DNA of 64,000 bases from positions 6,882,001 through 6,946,000 of the forward strand of contig OZ234500.1 in NCBI GenBank assembly GCA_965153455.1, in the 5' to 3' direction. Numbering within the stretch: position 1 is the stretch's first letter; each line of letters starts with the position of its first letter. Below, piece by piece: positions 1 through 11,630 of the stretch. The DNA comes from Sphagnum compactum. Taxonomy: Eukaryota; Bryophyta; Sphagnopsida; Sphagnales. Both the position numbers and the translations under genes were made by a program. The notes under the pieces were generated by a model. The model did no database searches. It was not told the DNA's origin and saw nothing but the letters and a program-made list of their open reading frames with translations.

Positions 1-999
1 AGATCATATCCTAAAAAGCCCACATCCATCCAAAGGCTTGTGTCCATTCTAGTTTGTCACTACCTTTGCCTCCAAGCCAAAAGGCCATAGACTTAGAATT
101 ATTGAGTTCGAGCCTAAAAACTTAGCAAAAGATATCCAATATTATTGCCAATTTTTTGGTGCATGCTTGAGGAGCCTTGATAGTGAAATTTGTATCATCA
201 GCATATTGTGCAATTAATTATGAAACTTTGGCAACTTAATGCCCTATAACCTACCAGCACCAAGTTCTTCCTTGACTACAACATTCAACACTTCAACAAC
301 CATTAAGAACAAATAAGGGGCTAGTGGGCACTCTTGTTTCACCCCCCTTTCAACATCAAAATCATTCTAGACAAATATCCATTTACATTAACTCTGGCCT
401 TAACGCCATTAAACAATAGTTTTGTCATGGCAATGAATTCTATTGGAATGCCCAACTTCTTCATACAACCAAATAAAAATTCCCACTCAACCTTGTCATA
501 AGCTTTTGAAAAGTCAAGCTTGAAAAATATTAGAGGTTGCTTAGACTTCTTAACCCATTGAATGGTTTTGTGAGTAAAAAGAATGTTATTCAAAATATAA
601 CGAGGTGGGAAAAAAGTTGATTGATCTTAACTAATTATTTCCATCAATACCGATTGTAGCTTAATTTGGAGCCTTTTGCATAAATTTTATAGGCTACATT
701 CAAAAGTATGTGATAGGCCACCAATTAGAGAAGGATTTCCTATCACCTCCTTTATGTAATAATGTTATCAACCCATTGGTGATGCTAGGTGAAAAAGCCC
801 CATCTCGGATTGATGATTACACCATTGTCACATATTCCTTGCCAACCACAACCCACATGCTATGAAAGAAGTCAATGACTACCCCATCTAATCCTGGAGC
901 TTTTTCCATTGCCATTGCTTCTAAAGCTGCCAACAATTCATGTTCTATCATGGGCAAAGTTAGAGGCTTTTTCATCTCATGCGGAATTTTATCTTTCAT
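1..999 (-). pseudogene. LINE reverse transcriptase fragment
   Basis: Two main open pieces are visible (999-817 and 593-339) plus a third in the remaining 340 bases. The first has KAPGLDG followed by FF and W, the standard entry motif of plant LINE reverse transcriptases. The second has KLDFSKAYDKVEW, the A motif carrying a catalytic aspartate. Further left on the minus strand (around 220-200) a YADDT box is readable, the catalytic C motif. Frames shift between pieces and stops interrupt them, so no functional enzyme can be made. The family copies LINE RNA into DNA at a nicked target. Confidence 0.8.
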
Positions 1000-1209
1000 A
1001 CAGCCTAGGAAGAAATTTCACACACCTTTAGTTTGTGGGCCATTCATGCCTTCTTGTACAGCTTTTAGAAAAATCTCCTACAACTTTCTTTCACCTTAGT
1101 GTGGTTGAAAATCAGTTCACCATTATCTAATTCCAACTTTAGGATGGGAGTCCATGGAGCTTGTTCCTTTACTATTGCAAAGAATTTTTTTATGGCCGCA
1201 TTACCCTTC

Positions 1210-1578
1210 CTAAGCCATTTCAGCCATGCATGATCTCCAATATGCTAGTCTCCTTTCATCAAACCTCTCTGATTCTTCAATGACCCTATGTAGCATCTCT
1301 TTAATAACCTCATTATGTGGATCTGGCTGCATTTGTTCTTGAGCAATTTCTAGACTCCTTCGATCTCCCTTCTCTTTATGCTTATTCTCCTTTACTTTCC
1401 TAATACAAAATACCATATAAAACTTGACTACCTTTCTTAATTTGGAAAAGAAAGGTGCGAACTCCCTTTGGCCCCTCAAAACTTTTAACATCCTAGCTAT
1501 GGCTTTGGGTTCATTCAAATACCTCGAGTTCATCCTAAAGAAACCCCATGCAACCTTTTGGTTTTTAATAAACTTACA
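1210..1578 (-). pseudogene. LINE linker between endonuclease and reverse transcriptase
   Basis: This is an open minus-strand stretch of about 120 codons, rich in charged residues (arginine, glutamate, lysine). It includes a WGFFRMNSRYLNEP-like segment, as found after the endonuclease in plant LINE ORF2. It sits between the endonuclease and RT pieces in the right order and strand. Its upstream end coincides with the MITE insertion at 1579. The assignment rests on position and general composition; there is no catalytic motif here. Confidence 0.6.
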
Positions 1579-1729
1579 CACTACAACAAAATGTGTCCCT
1601 GTGTGCTAAGTGATTTCACTAGATTTTGAGTGAATTCACTAGTTTTTGTAAACGGGAATATGGAACATAGTGAATTCATTGGTCTAGTGAATGGGGACTA
1701 GTGAATTGCATCCACATTTTGTTGTAATG
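1579..1729. mobile_element. CACTA-type MITE (151 bp) inside the LINE
   Basis: The element begins CACTACAACAAAATGTG (1579-1595) and ends with a near-perfect inverted copy (1713-1729), 16 of 17 positions matching. Between them the motif TGAATTCACTAG and close variants recurs in both orientations, as in CACTA subterminal repeats. The flanking triplets are ACA and ATA, a possible 3-bp target duplication with one change. It has no coding capacity, so it would have needed a CACTA transposase in trans. LINE sequence continues on both sides, so the MITE inserted after the LINE. Confidence 0.75.
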
Positions 1730-2253
1730 ATAAGAAAGTAGAATAGGGCCATGGTCCGAAAAATCAATCCACCTAATTAAGTAACATTTGATTGAGGTAC
1801 TAGGGTGCTCTTCCTCACCTTTGGGGTGTAGAATTTGCCTATCCTTGCCACGATTTTAACATTGTCTAATCCTAACATTGTTTAATTTTCTGTTGTCTCA
1901 TGAATAACACAACCGCCCCTTTGAGTCAAATCCATTTTGAACATTAAAATGGGTTTTCAATTGTTCCCAAGCTAAAGCCATTCTACTTGTGAAATCAATC
2001 GCCCACATGAGTTAGACTTGTCCTTCTTATTTTCCACCATGTTCCAATCTCCATTCAAAATCCATTTACAATTTTGACAAAGTTTATGGACCATAGTTGC
2101 CCACAAATAACAACATTCCTTAGTGCTATTAGGTGCATAAACATTAACTACCCCAACATCACCTTCCATCAGCCCTCTTAGTCTAATCAATTGAAATCGA
2201 TTCGCCAATAAGTTTTTGACCTTTACTACCATGGCATTTAACTTATTGGACAC
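1730..2253 (-). pseudogene. LINE endonuclease fragment
   Basis: The open piece 2253-1972 contains VVNVYAPN, then WILNGDWN, the usual blocks of the apurinic-endonuclease-like domain of plant LINEs. Downstream on the minus strand, near 1765-1735, a phrase resembling the conserved SDH catalytic block is still readable but broken by stops. The domain normally nicks the target DNA to start reverse transcription. This copy is degenerate and is cut off from the linker by the MITE. Confidence 0.7.
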
Positions 2254-2699
2254 TAAGGTATAAACTCCACCTTTGTCAACCCCTTATTTCAATTGGAGTA
2301 ACCAAAAGCGGCCTTTGTGTACCATCTTTTAACAATGTGCCAAAGTTAGAAAATGAATAAAAAATCATGTTCATTTCTGCCAATTTCGCTCTTCCTAACC
2401 TTCTTAGCCTTGCCTTCTACTTGACAGGGGGCCATTTTGGATCATTCCTTTGGATCAGCTTGTGAGTGAACAATTTGGCTAAGTGGAGTGAACCGACAAC
2501 TTCATTACTTTTTTCCCCACCATCCATAATACCATTAGGGACTACTATAGAACTAAAGACCATTTCAAAACCTTCCTTGGGTTCCCTATTTCCAACTTCC
2601 CCAACTATGTTTCGTATGTCCCTTAATGGCAACCTTTGGAGCTCTATTTGGCTTTCGTTCCTTTGAAGCCCTTTTTTTCCCATTGTCATCTCCACTTTT

Positions 2700-5270
2700 T
2701 GGAAGATGTCTTATGCATGACTGTAAAGCTTGAGCTTGTAGCTTGTAGCTTAATGTGATTTTAATCCACCTACAAGGATGAATATGTCCATTAAACCCAC
2801 CCGATAAATTTTTAGGTGTTTTTGGATACTTAATTGAAAATCAATACAAATTTGAACACCTCAAGTCTGTTAATGGTTAACGATAAATAATCACTTTAAA
2901 ACATGGGGAAAATAACTAAACAAATAGTATACAACATCTTTTTAAGAAAAATAAGTAAATTAGAATAAACAACTCTGTAGCATCTCCAAAGTTGGCAATC
3001 AAAACAAGGAAAAAAGGACAACTTCAACACAACATAACAAATACTCCTTAACAAAAACAAAACTTTCTTTCATTACAAGAGTTTCAGAGCACAAAAATTA
3101 CATTACAGTTACATAAAAAAAAAGGATTAGAAAAAACAAACCCCTTTGAGCTTTCCCAAGAGCCACTATGCCAAAACATGGCAAATATGACTAGACCCAT
3201 GATTACCTTTATAGTCGTAAATAACATTCATGACTACATGATTATGTAATCCATATGGACATGTCGTTTATCCATTAGTTGTATTTTTGTCCTAGTCATT
3301 AATCCCATGGAATATATTATATATTTATAATTCAAAATATATTTACAAATGGCCATTTAGTAGGTAGGTAGGTAAATAGGATCCTATTTTTTTTGGGTGA
3401 CAAGCCTTTTTTATTAGCCCATCACAAGTAATATTTACACTTTGAATGTATGTAGTGCATGTGTTGTGTGTAGAATAATATTTTTTGACCTACTTATATA
3501 GTTTACAAAGTTGAACTTGTTGACAAGGGATAAATCTATAACATTATCCGACATCATCTTTTGTCTCATACAAAAGTATCCAACTTTGACCATTTTTTTT
3601 TTTCATACTTTGTCCAAATGAATTTTTTTTAAAAAAAATCGTTTTAAATTTTTTTTCCAAGATCTACATATCTATTAAAAATTAACAAAAATATCAAGTA
3701 ATTTGATTGAAAATGCCTTTGAATCTTCACTATTTCATACATTTGAACAACAATGATATTTTGAAGATTTTTTTGTTTTGGTTTTTTTTCATAAAATAAT
3801 TTGTAAATAATAAAATATGTTTATAAAAATATTTTAAATCAACATGGTATGTATATATATGTATGTATGCATGTATAATATTGCCCCACCTTTTTAAAAT
3901 ATGGGGAATCAATACAAATGGTATAAATGTTGTGTCATTTTATTTGTAATTTAAAATAATATTTTAAAATAATATATGTTATTTATGAAACATATAATAT
4001 TATTTTCAACATTTAAAATTTTTATACAAAGTATTAAACTATTTAAATGTCATAATTCCTATCAAAGTTTATTGAGAGTAATAAAACTTAATCTTATTTT
4101 TAAATTTTTTTTTCAATTCATTAAATGTGATTGAATATAAAATATTAAAAAAGTTCCAAGTTGTATGACCAAATACTTTGATAAATTACTAAAGATGAAC
4201 TTTTATATTTTTTGTTACCCATCACATGGAAACATGAAAAACAATGCCATTTTGGGGCATGTGGATTTCTTTTGAAATTTCATTGGATATCATTAGTAAA
4301 AATATATTTCATTATTTAATGTTGAAAGAAAAATTCATTTGAATAAACCTTTGAACAAGAGTCTCAACTTAAATGTTCTAAATATGTTCTAAGCATCATT
4401 TTTATTTAATTTTATGGTTTCAAGAACTTTGGCAATTTTTTTCCATTTTTGGGATCTTTTTTAACTAAAAAAAATTCCCCTAAATGTTTTTTTAACTACT
4501 ATCCATGGTTACAAAAATACAACTAGGCACAAAAACATGGCATATATGATTGTATGACTAAAAAATGGTCTTTAATCATATTTGTCCTAGTTATAAATGT
4601 CAAGTTTTGACATAATGAGAAAACTTCAAAACATAAAAAAAATAGTGGGGGTCTTAAAAGAAATGAAAAATCCCTAAAAATCTTCCTAAACTCCAAGTTA
4701 CCCAATCTTATTTTACATTTTGAATTTGGAACTGGATTTAGAGGTGATAGTTTATTTTTCAATTTTATAAATAAACAATTTCTCAAATGATTCAATACAA
4801 TTTTCAATTCTATAGTAACATCGGTTATGTACAATTTTCAATTCTATCGTAAAATTAATTTTTATCTCAAAATCAGTAACTTCTTATTTTTGGTTTCAAA
4901 ACCACAATTCTTCGAAACTAGCCTAGAAAACTTTCTAACCTTAATAGAATCCATAAAATGATTTCATATGGATGAATGTTATTTTTGCATGGATGAATTT
5001 CATTTATGAATTGGACTAAGTAAATAAATCATTGGATGAAATTCATCCATGATTGGAAGATAAATAAATAAAAAATTATTTATATCCATCTTCATTTGTT
5101 GTCCAAGTATTAATATTTCAAATTTGAATGTCATTTAATAATGATGGATAATGTGACTATAGGGGAAAATATGATGATGGGACCAAAATAAATTTTTAAA
5201 ATCTTGTTTAAGAAATCATTTTCATGAAAATGTTAAACAATTAAAAAAATGTTGTCATGGGATGAATGTT
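2700..5270. other. AT-rich non-coding stretch
   Basis: No coding region, RNA gene or transposon end can be supported here. The sequence is strongly AT-rich with long A or T runs (for example near 3590-3660). A short tract of TAGG repeats occurs at about 3360-3380 and a run of C at about 5273-5282. The only open frames are short and low-complexity. Confidence 0.6.
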
Positions 5271-5284
5271 AACCCCCCCCCCCA

Positions 5285-5590
5285 ATCCATTGTTGTACAC
5301 AACGTTATACATGTATTTTGTGAAAAGTTAAAGCACCTTGAAAATGAATAATTACTAAAAACAACCCCATTGTCATCAATAACAATAGGTAGTTTAAAGA
5401 TATTTAAAGCATCTAAAACTCATTGTTGTCAACAACATTAATTAGCTTTGACAAAAGTTGTAGCACCCTTCAAGAAGGATGAAAAACATCCCCCATTGTT
5501 GTCCACAATGCTATAGAAATAGGTTTGAGGAAAGTTGTGGCACCTTTGGAAAGGGAAAAAAATCCATTGTTGTCAACAACAATGGGTCAA
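5285..5590. repeat. Cluster of five palindromic CATTGTTGT repeats
   Basis: The word CATTGTTGT or CCATTGTCAT occurs near 5288, 5370, 5421, 5493 and 5564, followed each time by an inverted partner. The last is perfect: arm CCATTGTTGT, spacer CA, then the exact reverse complement, at 5564-5585. Text between units also recurs in degenerate form: GAAAGTTGTGGCACCTT with a following purine run. This is a degenerate tandem array with a unit of about 50-80 bp. Confidence 0.65.
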
Positions 5591-5599
5591 TTTGCCTAA

Positions 5600-7970
5600 A
5601 AAGAAAAAAATTTAATTTTTTAAAATTTTTAAAACAACAACCATGGGGTGGAGGTTAATATAATAATAGTAATATAGTTAAAACATATTCAAAATAATGA
5701 CATTTAAAACTATAGCCATAAAATACATTATAATGAAATTTACAATATAATATTCAGCAAATGTTATATCATATAAAATTAGATTGTGTTTTATGAAGCT
5801 CTAGTTAATTAAAGTTAGGAGAAAAAAAAACTTCATTGATAAGAACTCAATGATAAAATAAAGCATTCATTCATAAATTTGATGGAAGTTTTATATATTT
5901 GAAACCAGGAAAATTCAAGCCAATGCACCCCCTCAAGAGCTTTCGAAAGATACCAAGAACACAATTGGAAGCGGCCTAGGTTGGTGGATCTCATAGTTAC
6001 AAAACAAAACAAACTACCTTCCTTCATAGATAGATAATCCAATCTTTGTTGGTTATGGGTGAGTGGCATTTAAACACTAATTCAATCCATACATTCAATA
6101 TTTTCTGGTTATGTGTGGGGAAAGCGCAAACAATAATTTTATCCTGAATGTGACACATGGCAATAGCGCTTTTTGTTTCAAGTGAACCGTTGGAGCTCCT
6201 CTCAGGATCATTTAAGTTGCTATAAACTTTACAACTGGTCCCTTAACTCTAGCCTACTCCAAAATAAGAGATAAACATCCTATGAAGATTGTTAGCCCCA
6301 CCATTATTGAACTGAACAGCTCAATGACATAATTTTTACTTAATTAAAATATCTCATAGTTCCAAAAGTTAAATACACAAAAAGCACAAATATGACAAGT
6401 ACAATTGTTACAAACATTACAACCAACATTTTATTTTTTTTCAAGTTTCTGTTTTTGCGTTAGTGGCGGGTATCCAAAGAGGGTTGTAACATTAAATGGT
6501 AACCAGTCTTTAGGACCTATCCCCAAAAAATAAAACAAAAATCCTCTACAGTTTGGTAACCTTCTGCAGTTGGGAATACTTACTTACTTACAATTTAGCG
6601 TCATTAAGTGGGCCAAAGAGCGCCCGGGCCAGAAAACCCAATTGACGTTAAGAATAGAAATGTAACTAACCTGACTCAAAACTGCTCCTAAAAAGACTCT
6701 TGTTTTCAAAGAAGAAAAATCTTCCAACAGAATATTCCATTAAAAAAAAAAGAAGGCAAAACTGTGAATATTCTCACCCAAAAAAGCGATGATTATAACC
6801 ATTGGGTACTGCGACCAAATCAGGGCCTTTGAGTACAAATTCGATTCTTCCCAAGCTAAATATAGACATTGAGAAGCCTCACTCTAGCAGGTAAAGGACC
6901 AAGTATGGATGCCGTTCAGTCTTGGCAATAACTGGACTTCAACCTCGAGGCTCGAACTCACTGAGGCACTAGGCTGGCCAGTGGCCAGCAAGCATAGAAG
7001 TTAACCGCAAACAGTTAGGAGTAGTGTTTTTTTTCGGGCGAATTTTCGCCAACTGGCAAAAAAAAAAGCTCAGTACGACCTCTTCAAAGGACGTTTTCGC
7101 CATATTTCTTAGAAAATAAGGAAGAAACAACAATTGCCAAATTTAGACAGCGAGTCCGTGTAGCTCCCTTAGATTTAGGTAGGATTCAGAAAAAACTCTA
7201 TTGTCCGCCTAGGACAGTCGCCATTTAATGTAAATTAAAGCCTGGGATCCTCACCAGGGCACCTACCTGAGGAATTTGAAAAAAAAACCCTTGTTAGGGG
7301 GAGCGAATACTCAAGCACTCGATAAGCAGCTCCTAAGTCCTGAGTACATTCGATTAGATTATGTCTTAATTTAGTCTGTCAGCAACTTTTATGAACTAGG
7401 TCAAAGAACTTTAGAGTATAATAACTGTTATGGTAGCAAAATCTGTGCTCACAAAATTATAGTTGTTGACATATTTCCAAACGTTTCTCACGCATGAGAC
7501 AAGAGCTGGACAAGAGCCCAGCAGTAGCAACCACGAAACTGTGCCCGCAGAAGTCTTTTATTTCTCAACAGAGTCTGCATTGGCTCCCAAGGCCCGAGAC
7601 TCGAGATCTAATGTGGAAGGCCAGAGAGCTCTCTATTAACTTTGTCCACTGGTTTTTTAAAAAATTATATTCATATTATATGTAAATTTGTCTGGTTTCC
7701 ACATTTCAAAGGTGATTTTGTATTTTTGATCTTATTTTCAAAAAGAATAATGGCTTTTAATTGAAGGTTGGGGCTGTTTTTAGGTCTATGATTTTTAGGG
7801 TTTTGTTGAAGCTTCATAATTGTACAGTGATCATGGATCATATGTGTGTTGGAAGGGCTATTTTAATTTGGATGCTCCTTTCAATGACATTGGGTAATTC
7901 TTTGTTTTGCACATCACGAGCTAAAGATTTATTATTTCAAAATTTGTCACCTTCAATGTTTGGGGTTCAA
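5600..7970. other. Non-coding stretch, possible old repeats
   Basis: No gene is supported. Around 6900-6960 the minus strand reads GTTCGAGCC within a short GC-richer block, which resembles a pol III box B, so a decayed SINE is possible but unproven. Near 7030-7110 there is GGCGAATTTTCGCCAACTGG, a loose match to the dispersed repeat seen at 59.2 and 60.1 kb. Short open frames at 7494-7685 and 7761-7982 show no recognisable domain; the second may be 5' sequence of the adjoining Harbinger element. Confidence 0.45.
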
Positions 7971-7978
7971 CCAATTTT

Positions 7979-9172
7979 GTGAACTTTGTTGAAAAGAAGA
8001 AGAAACATTGTAGTTGGTTGTTTTGGGAACAACCAAAACAAAGAACTCATTGGGAAATGGTGGATGCCATTGTATGGCATACAACACCTGAGATGAAAGA
8101 TAAAAAGCATTTAATGTATTATCGAATGACATTTGACGCTTTCAATGTTTTGGTTGAAGAATTAACATTGTTTTTGAAGTCTAAATGTTAATTTTAGGAG
8201 GCCACAATTAGAAGTTAGAAGTTAGGAAAATTGTTGCAATTGTGTTGTATAGGTTTGCTCATGAATTGAGCCCAAAATATATGTCAAATAGATTTGATGT
8301 GGGCGCATATACTATGCGCAAGTATGTGAACATTATGTGTGATGTGCTTTGCAATCAAGACAAGCTTTTTGACAAGTACATCAAGACCCCAACCAAAGAC
8401 CTCTTGTTGCACATCATACAACAATTTGAAGACCTTATAAGTTTGCCAAACATATGTGGTGCTATACATGGCACGCATATCCCAGTAGTTAAAAGGCCAA
8501 ATAGAAGGTATACTATTGCAACTGCAAACTATTACAATTGAAAAAGGCTTCACAACATTGTTTTACAAGCAATATGTAATACATGGAAGTTGTTTCTGGA
8601 ACATTTGTGTTGGCCAGCTTGGAGTTCATGATGGGGTCAATTCAAAACCTCTAGTTTGTATCATGATTTACGAACTTGACGAATTTTACAAGAGCCAAAA
8701 GTGACCATTCAAGGTGTGAAGATCACATTTTATTTGATTGGTGATCTATATCCTTTACATATTTATTTACAAAAAAATTGGAAATCTCATAATTTGAATG
8801 ATGTAAACAAAAAGAAATACAATAATAACATGAATTTTGCAAGGGTTATTATAGAAAATGCTTTTGGGTTGTTAAAAAAAAATGGCGGATATTGAAAAAT
8901 TTCAAGTCTAATGTTAACAAGGCCCCAACAGTTGTTGTAACTTGTTGTGCATTACACAATTATTGTGAAATGTGGAAAATCTCTGTCGTGTGAATGATGT
9001 ACCAAAAAGGGATAACTTTGTAGGATTTAAGATTGATAGGTTATCAACCTTGAAGGATGGAAAGCAAGCAAAACAAGCAAGAGAATTAATGAGAAGGGCT
9101 TTGTTTGAACAATGGTTAATAGATCATCCACTGGGTCTTGATTTTATGCATTGTACCTTGAACATCAATTGA
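7979..9172 (+). pseudogene. PIF/Harbinger transposase (DDE_Tnp_4 type), frameshifted
   Basis: Pieces in three frames join end to end. The N-terminal piece has a YRMTFDAF helix. Next come VLYRFAHELSPKYMSNRFDVG and LPNICGAIHGTHIPV, and then a part in which GQLGVHD is readable. Last come IGDLYPL, IENAFGLLK and a C-terminal tail to 9172. In this family the block before THIP normally reads GAIDGTHIP, so the first catalytic aspartate is replaced by histidine here. The later Asp (GDLYPL) and Glu (IENAFG) blocks remain. Frameshifts near 8540 and 8700 and several stops make it non-functional. The enzyme would normally cut and paste the element into TAA/TTA targets. Its partner gene lies convergent at 9.4-10.2 kb. 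Confidence 0.8.
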
Positions 9173-9399
9173 AATATAATTCATTGAACATCATCATACA
9201 ATGGCATTTCTTGACATTGATATGGTCATTACTTTCAAGAAACATGATGTCAAATGCTACCACCTTTAGATGAACTAGGCCTTGCTAGAGCTCTAAAGCT
9301 TTACAATTTAGTAAAAAGAGCAACCATTTGTAATTAACCCTCTAAAAATAATTTCGTCCCAACTTTTTCACTATTTAGAACTTGGTTTGTATTATTTTT

Positions 9400-10236
9400 T
9401 GTCAGTTGCATCTTTAAAACCTCTAATTTTTTTGTTGTCTGTGAATATTCTTTGATAGCTTCTGCAATGGAAAGAAATTCCCTAGATAAACGTTGTTTTT
9501 TGCTTGTAACTTTCTTATTGGATTTGCCTTTAGTGCCAAGTAAATTACATGCCCTTGCTTAGGTGAGACTATATCAAATGTTTGGTCAAATGTCTGATTT
9601 GGTATGACATGATCAATATTATCAACAAAAATTAGGGTTTGACATTCAAGGCTTTTAGGTGGTTGTCTTTCTAGAATAAAAGTAAAATCGATGATCATCC
9701 AAGTTTACCACTTGAGAACCTTGATCAATGGCACCAATTGCACTTGTCATCTCTTATGTTCCCCCTAAAATGCTATGAAACTTTTCATACTGTGACCAAG
9801 AGGAAAGAGTAACACATGTCGCATCGCATGCTTCATATTCTTCACGATACTTTTTTCTCATCTTGGTGATTTTGTCTTGAAATTATTTCCAAGTGCATGA
9901 CATTTCATTAGGGAGTGCTACATTGATTTTGTCTAGAAGCTCTTTCCAATTCTTTGCAACCATAGGTTGCCTTCGATACTCCCAATGTTTCTCCTCCCAC
10001 AAATCAATCATCCTATAGAATTTTCCATTAATCCACAATCTCCTATCAACTTGAAGCTTTACCCCAAGTTTAAGGGCACTCAAGCTAGCATTCACACTCA
10101 AGCCCAAAGGTTGAAAAGGAGAACTCAAATTCACTACTTGAAAAAACCTTAACCCGAACATTTGAAACCCTTGAAAAAAATTAATACTAAACGCTTGAGA
10201 AGAAGGAGAAGAAGGTCCATCCAAAAAATAACCCAT
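9400..10236 (-). pseudogene. Myb/trihelix-like partner protein of PIF/Harbinger
   Basis: The minus-strand frame starts at 10236 with a serine/proline-rich N-terminus. It continues through WKELLDKINVALPNE and past a stop near 9880 into a cysteine- and tyrosine-rich stretch with YREEYEACDATC and SWSQYEKF, the usual trihelix/SANT pattern. The distal part, in shifted frames near 9480-9400, reads SIAEAIKEYSQTTKKLEVLK, the helical tail common in these proteins. The family binds transposon ends and the transposase. Internal stops and frame changes mark it as broken. The convergent transposase next door supports the assignment. Confidence 0.7.
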
Positions 10237-10239
10237 AAA

Positions 10240-10688
10240 AGAGTTTAGTAATTTTCCTCCATTTTTTTCCTTTAAAAGTCACAAATAAAATTATACTAAA
10301 ACATAATCAATTTGTATAGTTCCTCTCCTCACTTTTGTTTCTGGACTTTTTGCTCTTTGGATTGACTCCTATTATTCTTTGGATTGTGGATTTTGCCCAA
10401 ATGTTTTCAAATTTTTGAAATAAGTAAGTACAAAGGAAACATTGTTCTAAAAATCCCTCCAATAAGAAAATTGGAAATAAACTTTTGGAATAAAGGTTAT
10501 ACGTTTTCCATGTTTATATTTATTAAATAATCACCACAAGAAATGATTTAGGGATGAGATTAGTTGAACTGAGTTTTTGTGGGTTGAAAATATAAATTTC
10601 ATCAATTAAAATATATCCATAAACACATGGATGGAGCAAAATAGTTACTTGGATGAAAATGTAATGTATATTGCAAGTTTAAGATTTT
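10240..10688. other. Non-coding spacer between Harbinger and hAT remnants
   Basis: This is AT-rich sequence without a supported gene. It may contain the outer end of the Harbinger element, but no terminal repeat is evident. Confidence 0.4.
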
Positions 10689-10689
10689 A

Positions 10690-11145
10690 TGGCAAGCTTA
10701 GAAAGCTTGAAGATGATGTCCATTGAAAGTTCTAGGAAAGTTGGTTTGTAAAGATGCTTTGGGCAAATTAAGTTGTTTTCAACAATGTAAACATCCTATT
10801 TACAATGGGGTGCATTGTGTGCACAAAGATGTCATGGAAGGAAAAGCTAGTCATTCAAAAGTGGGATTCATTGGAAAACATGCTAGGAAAAGGAAAACCA
10901 AAATTAAGATAGACATTCATGGATGCAAAGTGTGCAAATGCAAGGAACAAGCCAAAGTATGCAACCTTGAAACACCCCCACCATGGAGTAACATCAATTC
11001 AATGTGGTTTCAAAAAACAAGAAATTATCCAAAACTTATTTCTATGTTTTTGTTGTTGAGCAAATGTAGACCATGGATAAACTATGACAATTTCAAAGTA
11101 TATTTTGATCTTTTAAAGTTCAAAAGAAACCCAAAGAAACAATGA
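10690..11145 (+). pseudogene. hAT-like transposase, N-terminal part (copy A, part 1)
   Basis: This stretch aligns at DNA level with 61740-61990 (copy B), with shared runs such as GTGCACAAAGATGTCAT-like and GGGATTCATTGGAAAA. Read across frames, the two copies show a zinc-finger-like cysteine pair followed by a SLEKH/GKHARKRK block, as at the N-terminus of some plant hAT-like transposases. One frame stays open for 140 codons (10723-11145), with a cysteine cluster CKVCKCKEQAKVC, but this may be chance. The matching C-terminal part is at 18.2-19.3 kb. The Gypsy element at 11351-17422 separates the two, so this is an interrupted old transposon. Confidence 0.55.
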
Positions 11146-11345
11146 AGTGATTCCACTAATTAGGATATAATAGATTATAACCAAGTCTTGAAGATCATAA
11201 GAGATGCCATTAACACTATTATTGTTGCAACCCTAATATCAAATTCGCGACTAAATGTGGAATGCAAGGGCACATGAGGCTAAACGAGTGTGTTTGGGAA
11301 TGAAACACACTTTCACAAGTGGGGGAAAATGCAAGAGATTAAGCC

Positions 11346-11350
11346 CAATG
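11346..11350. repeat. Target site duplication, left (CAATG)
   Basis: CAATG lies directly before the left LTR and is repeated exactly after the right LTR at 17423-17427. Five base pairs is the usual duplication size for Ty3/Gypsy integration. Confidence 0.95.
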
Positions 11351-11617
11351 TGTTATGGACCGACTACAAACAAGTGGAGAATTACAAGACAAGACAAGCT
11401 TTATTGATCCATCAACTGGTGTTGATCTACTAAAGGGTTGTTCCCCAGACTATCTCCTTTTATAACCCTGAGCCATACTAGTCCCAAAATATCCTAGGCC
11501 ATGATATTGCCAAAAGTATCCCAAAATATCCTAGGCCATGATATTGCCAAAAGTATCCAAAAATATCCTAGGACATGACATTGCCAAAAGTATCCCAAAA
11601 TATCCTAGGCCATGACA
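11351..11617 (-). repeat. 3' LTR of the chromovirus (267 bp)
   Basis: On the plus strand it starts TGTTATGG and ends CATGACA, the TG...CA ends of an LTR. It differs from the other LTR by A for G in the TTGATCTACT word (11422-11431) and by one base in the tandem repeats. The part that is U3 in the sense direction contains four tandem copies of a unit of about 35 bp built around AAATATCCTAGG. A TATAAAA box on the minus strand is shared with the other LTR. Confidence 0.95.
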
Positions 11618-11620
11618 TTA

Positions 11621-11630
11621 TCCTCTCCTC
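11621..11630 (-). other. Polypurine tract of the chromovirus
   Basis: The minus-strand sequence GAGGAGAGGA ends 3 nt before the 3' LTR and lies inside the last pol codons. A purine run in this position primes plus-strand DNA synthesis in LTR retrotransposons. Confidence 0.75.

Larger units (their letters stand above)
1..2695 (-). mobile_element. Decayed LINE (non-LTR retrotransposon), truncated by window edge
   Basis: Minus-strand fragments occur in the order expected for a plant L1-type LINE: an endonuclease piece (about 2253-1972), a linker (1581-1210), then reverse transcriptase (about 999 to the left edge). Reading frames are broken by stops and frame changes, so this copy is dead. A small CACTA-type MITE at 1579-1729 lies inside it. 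The stretch 2417-2695 has an open frame of 92 codons upstream of the endonuclease, which could be the end of ORF1 or ORF2 5' sequence; I do not recognise a domain in it. The element runs off the window at position 1, so its 3' end and tail are not visible. Confidence 0.8.
7979..10236. mobile_element. Dead PIF/Harbinger DNA transposon
   Basis: A DDE transposase remnant on the plus strand (7979-9172) faces a Myb/SANT-like protein remnant on the minus strand (10236-9400). This convergent two-gene set is diagnostic of PIF/Harbinger elements, where the Myb-like protein partners the transposase. Terminal inverted repeats and the usual 3-bp target duplication could not be located by eye, so the true ends lie outside the coordinates given. 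Confidence 0.8.
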
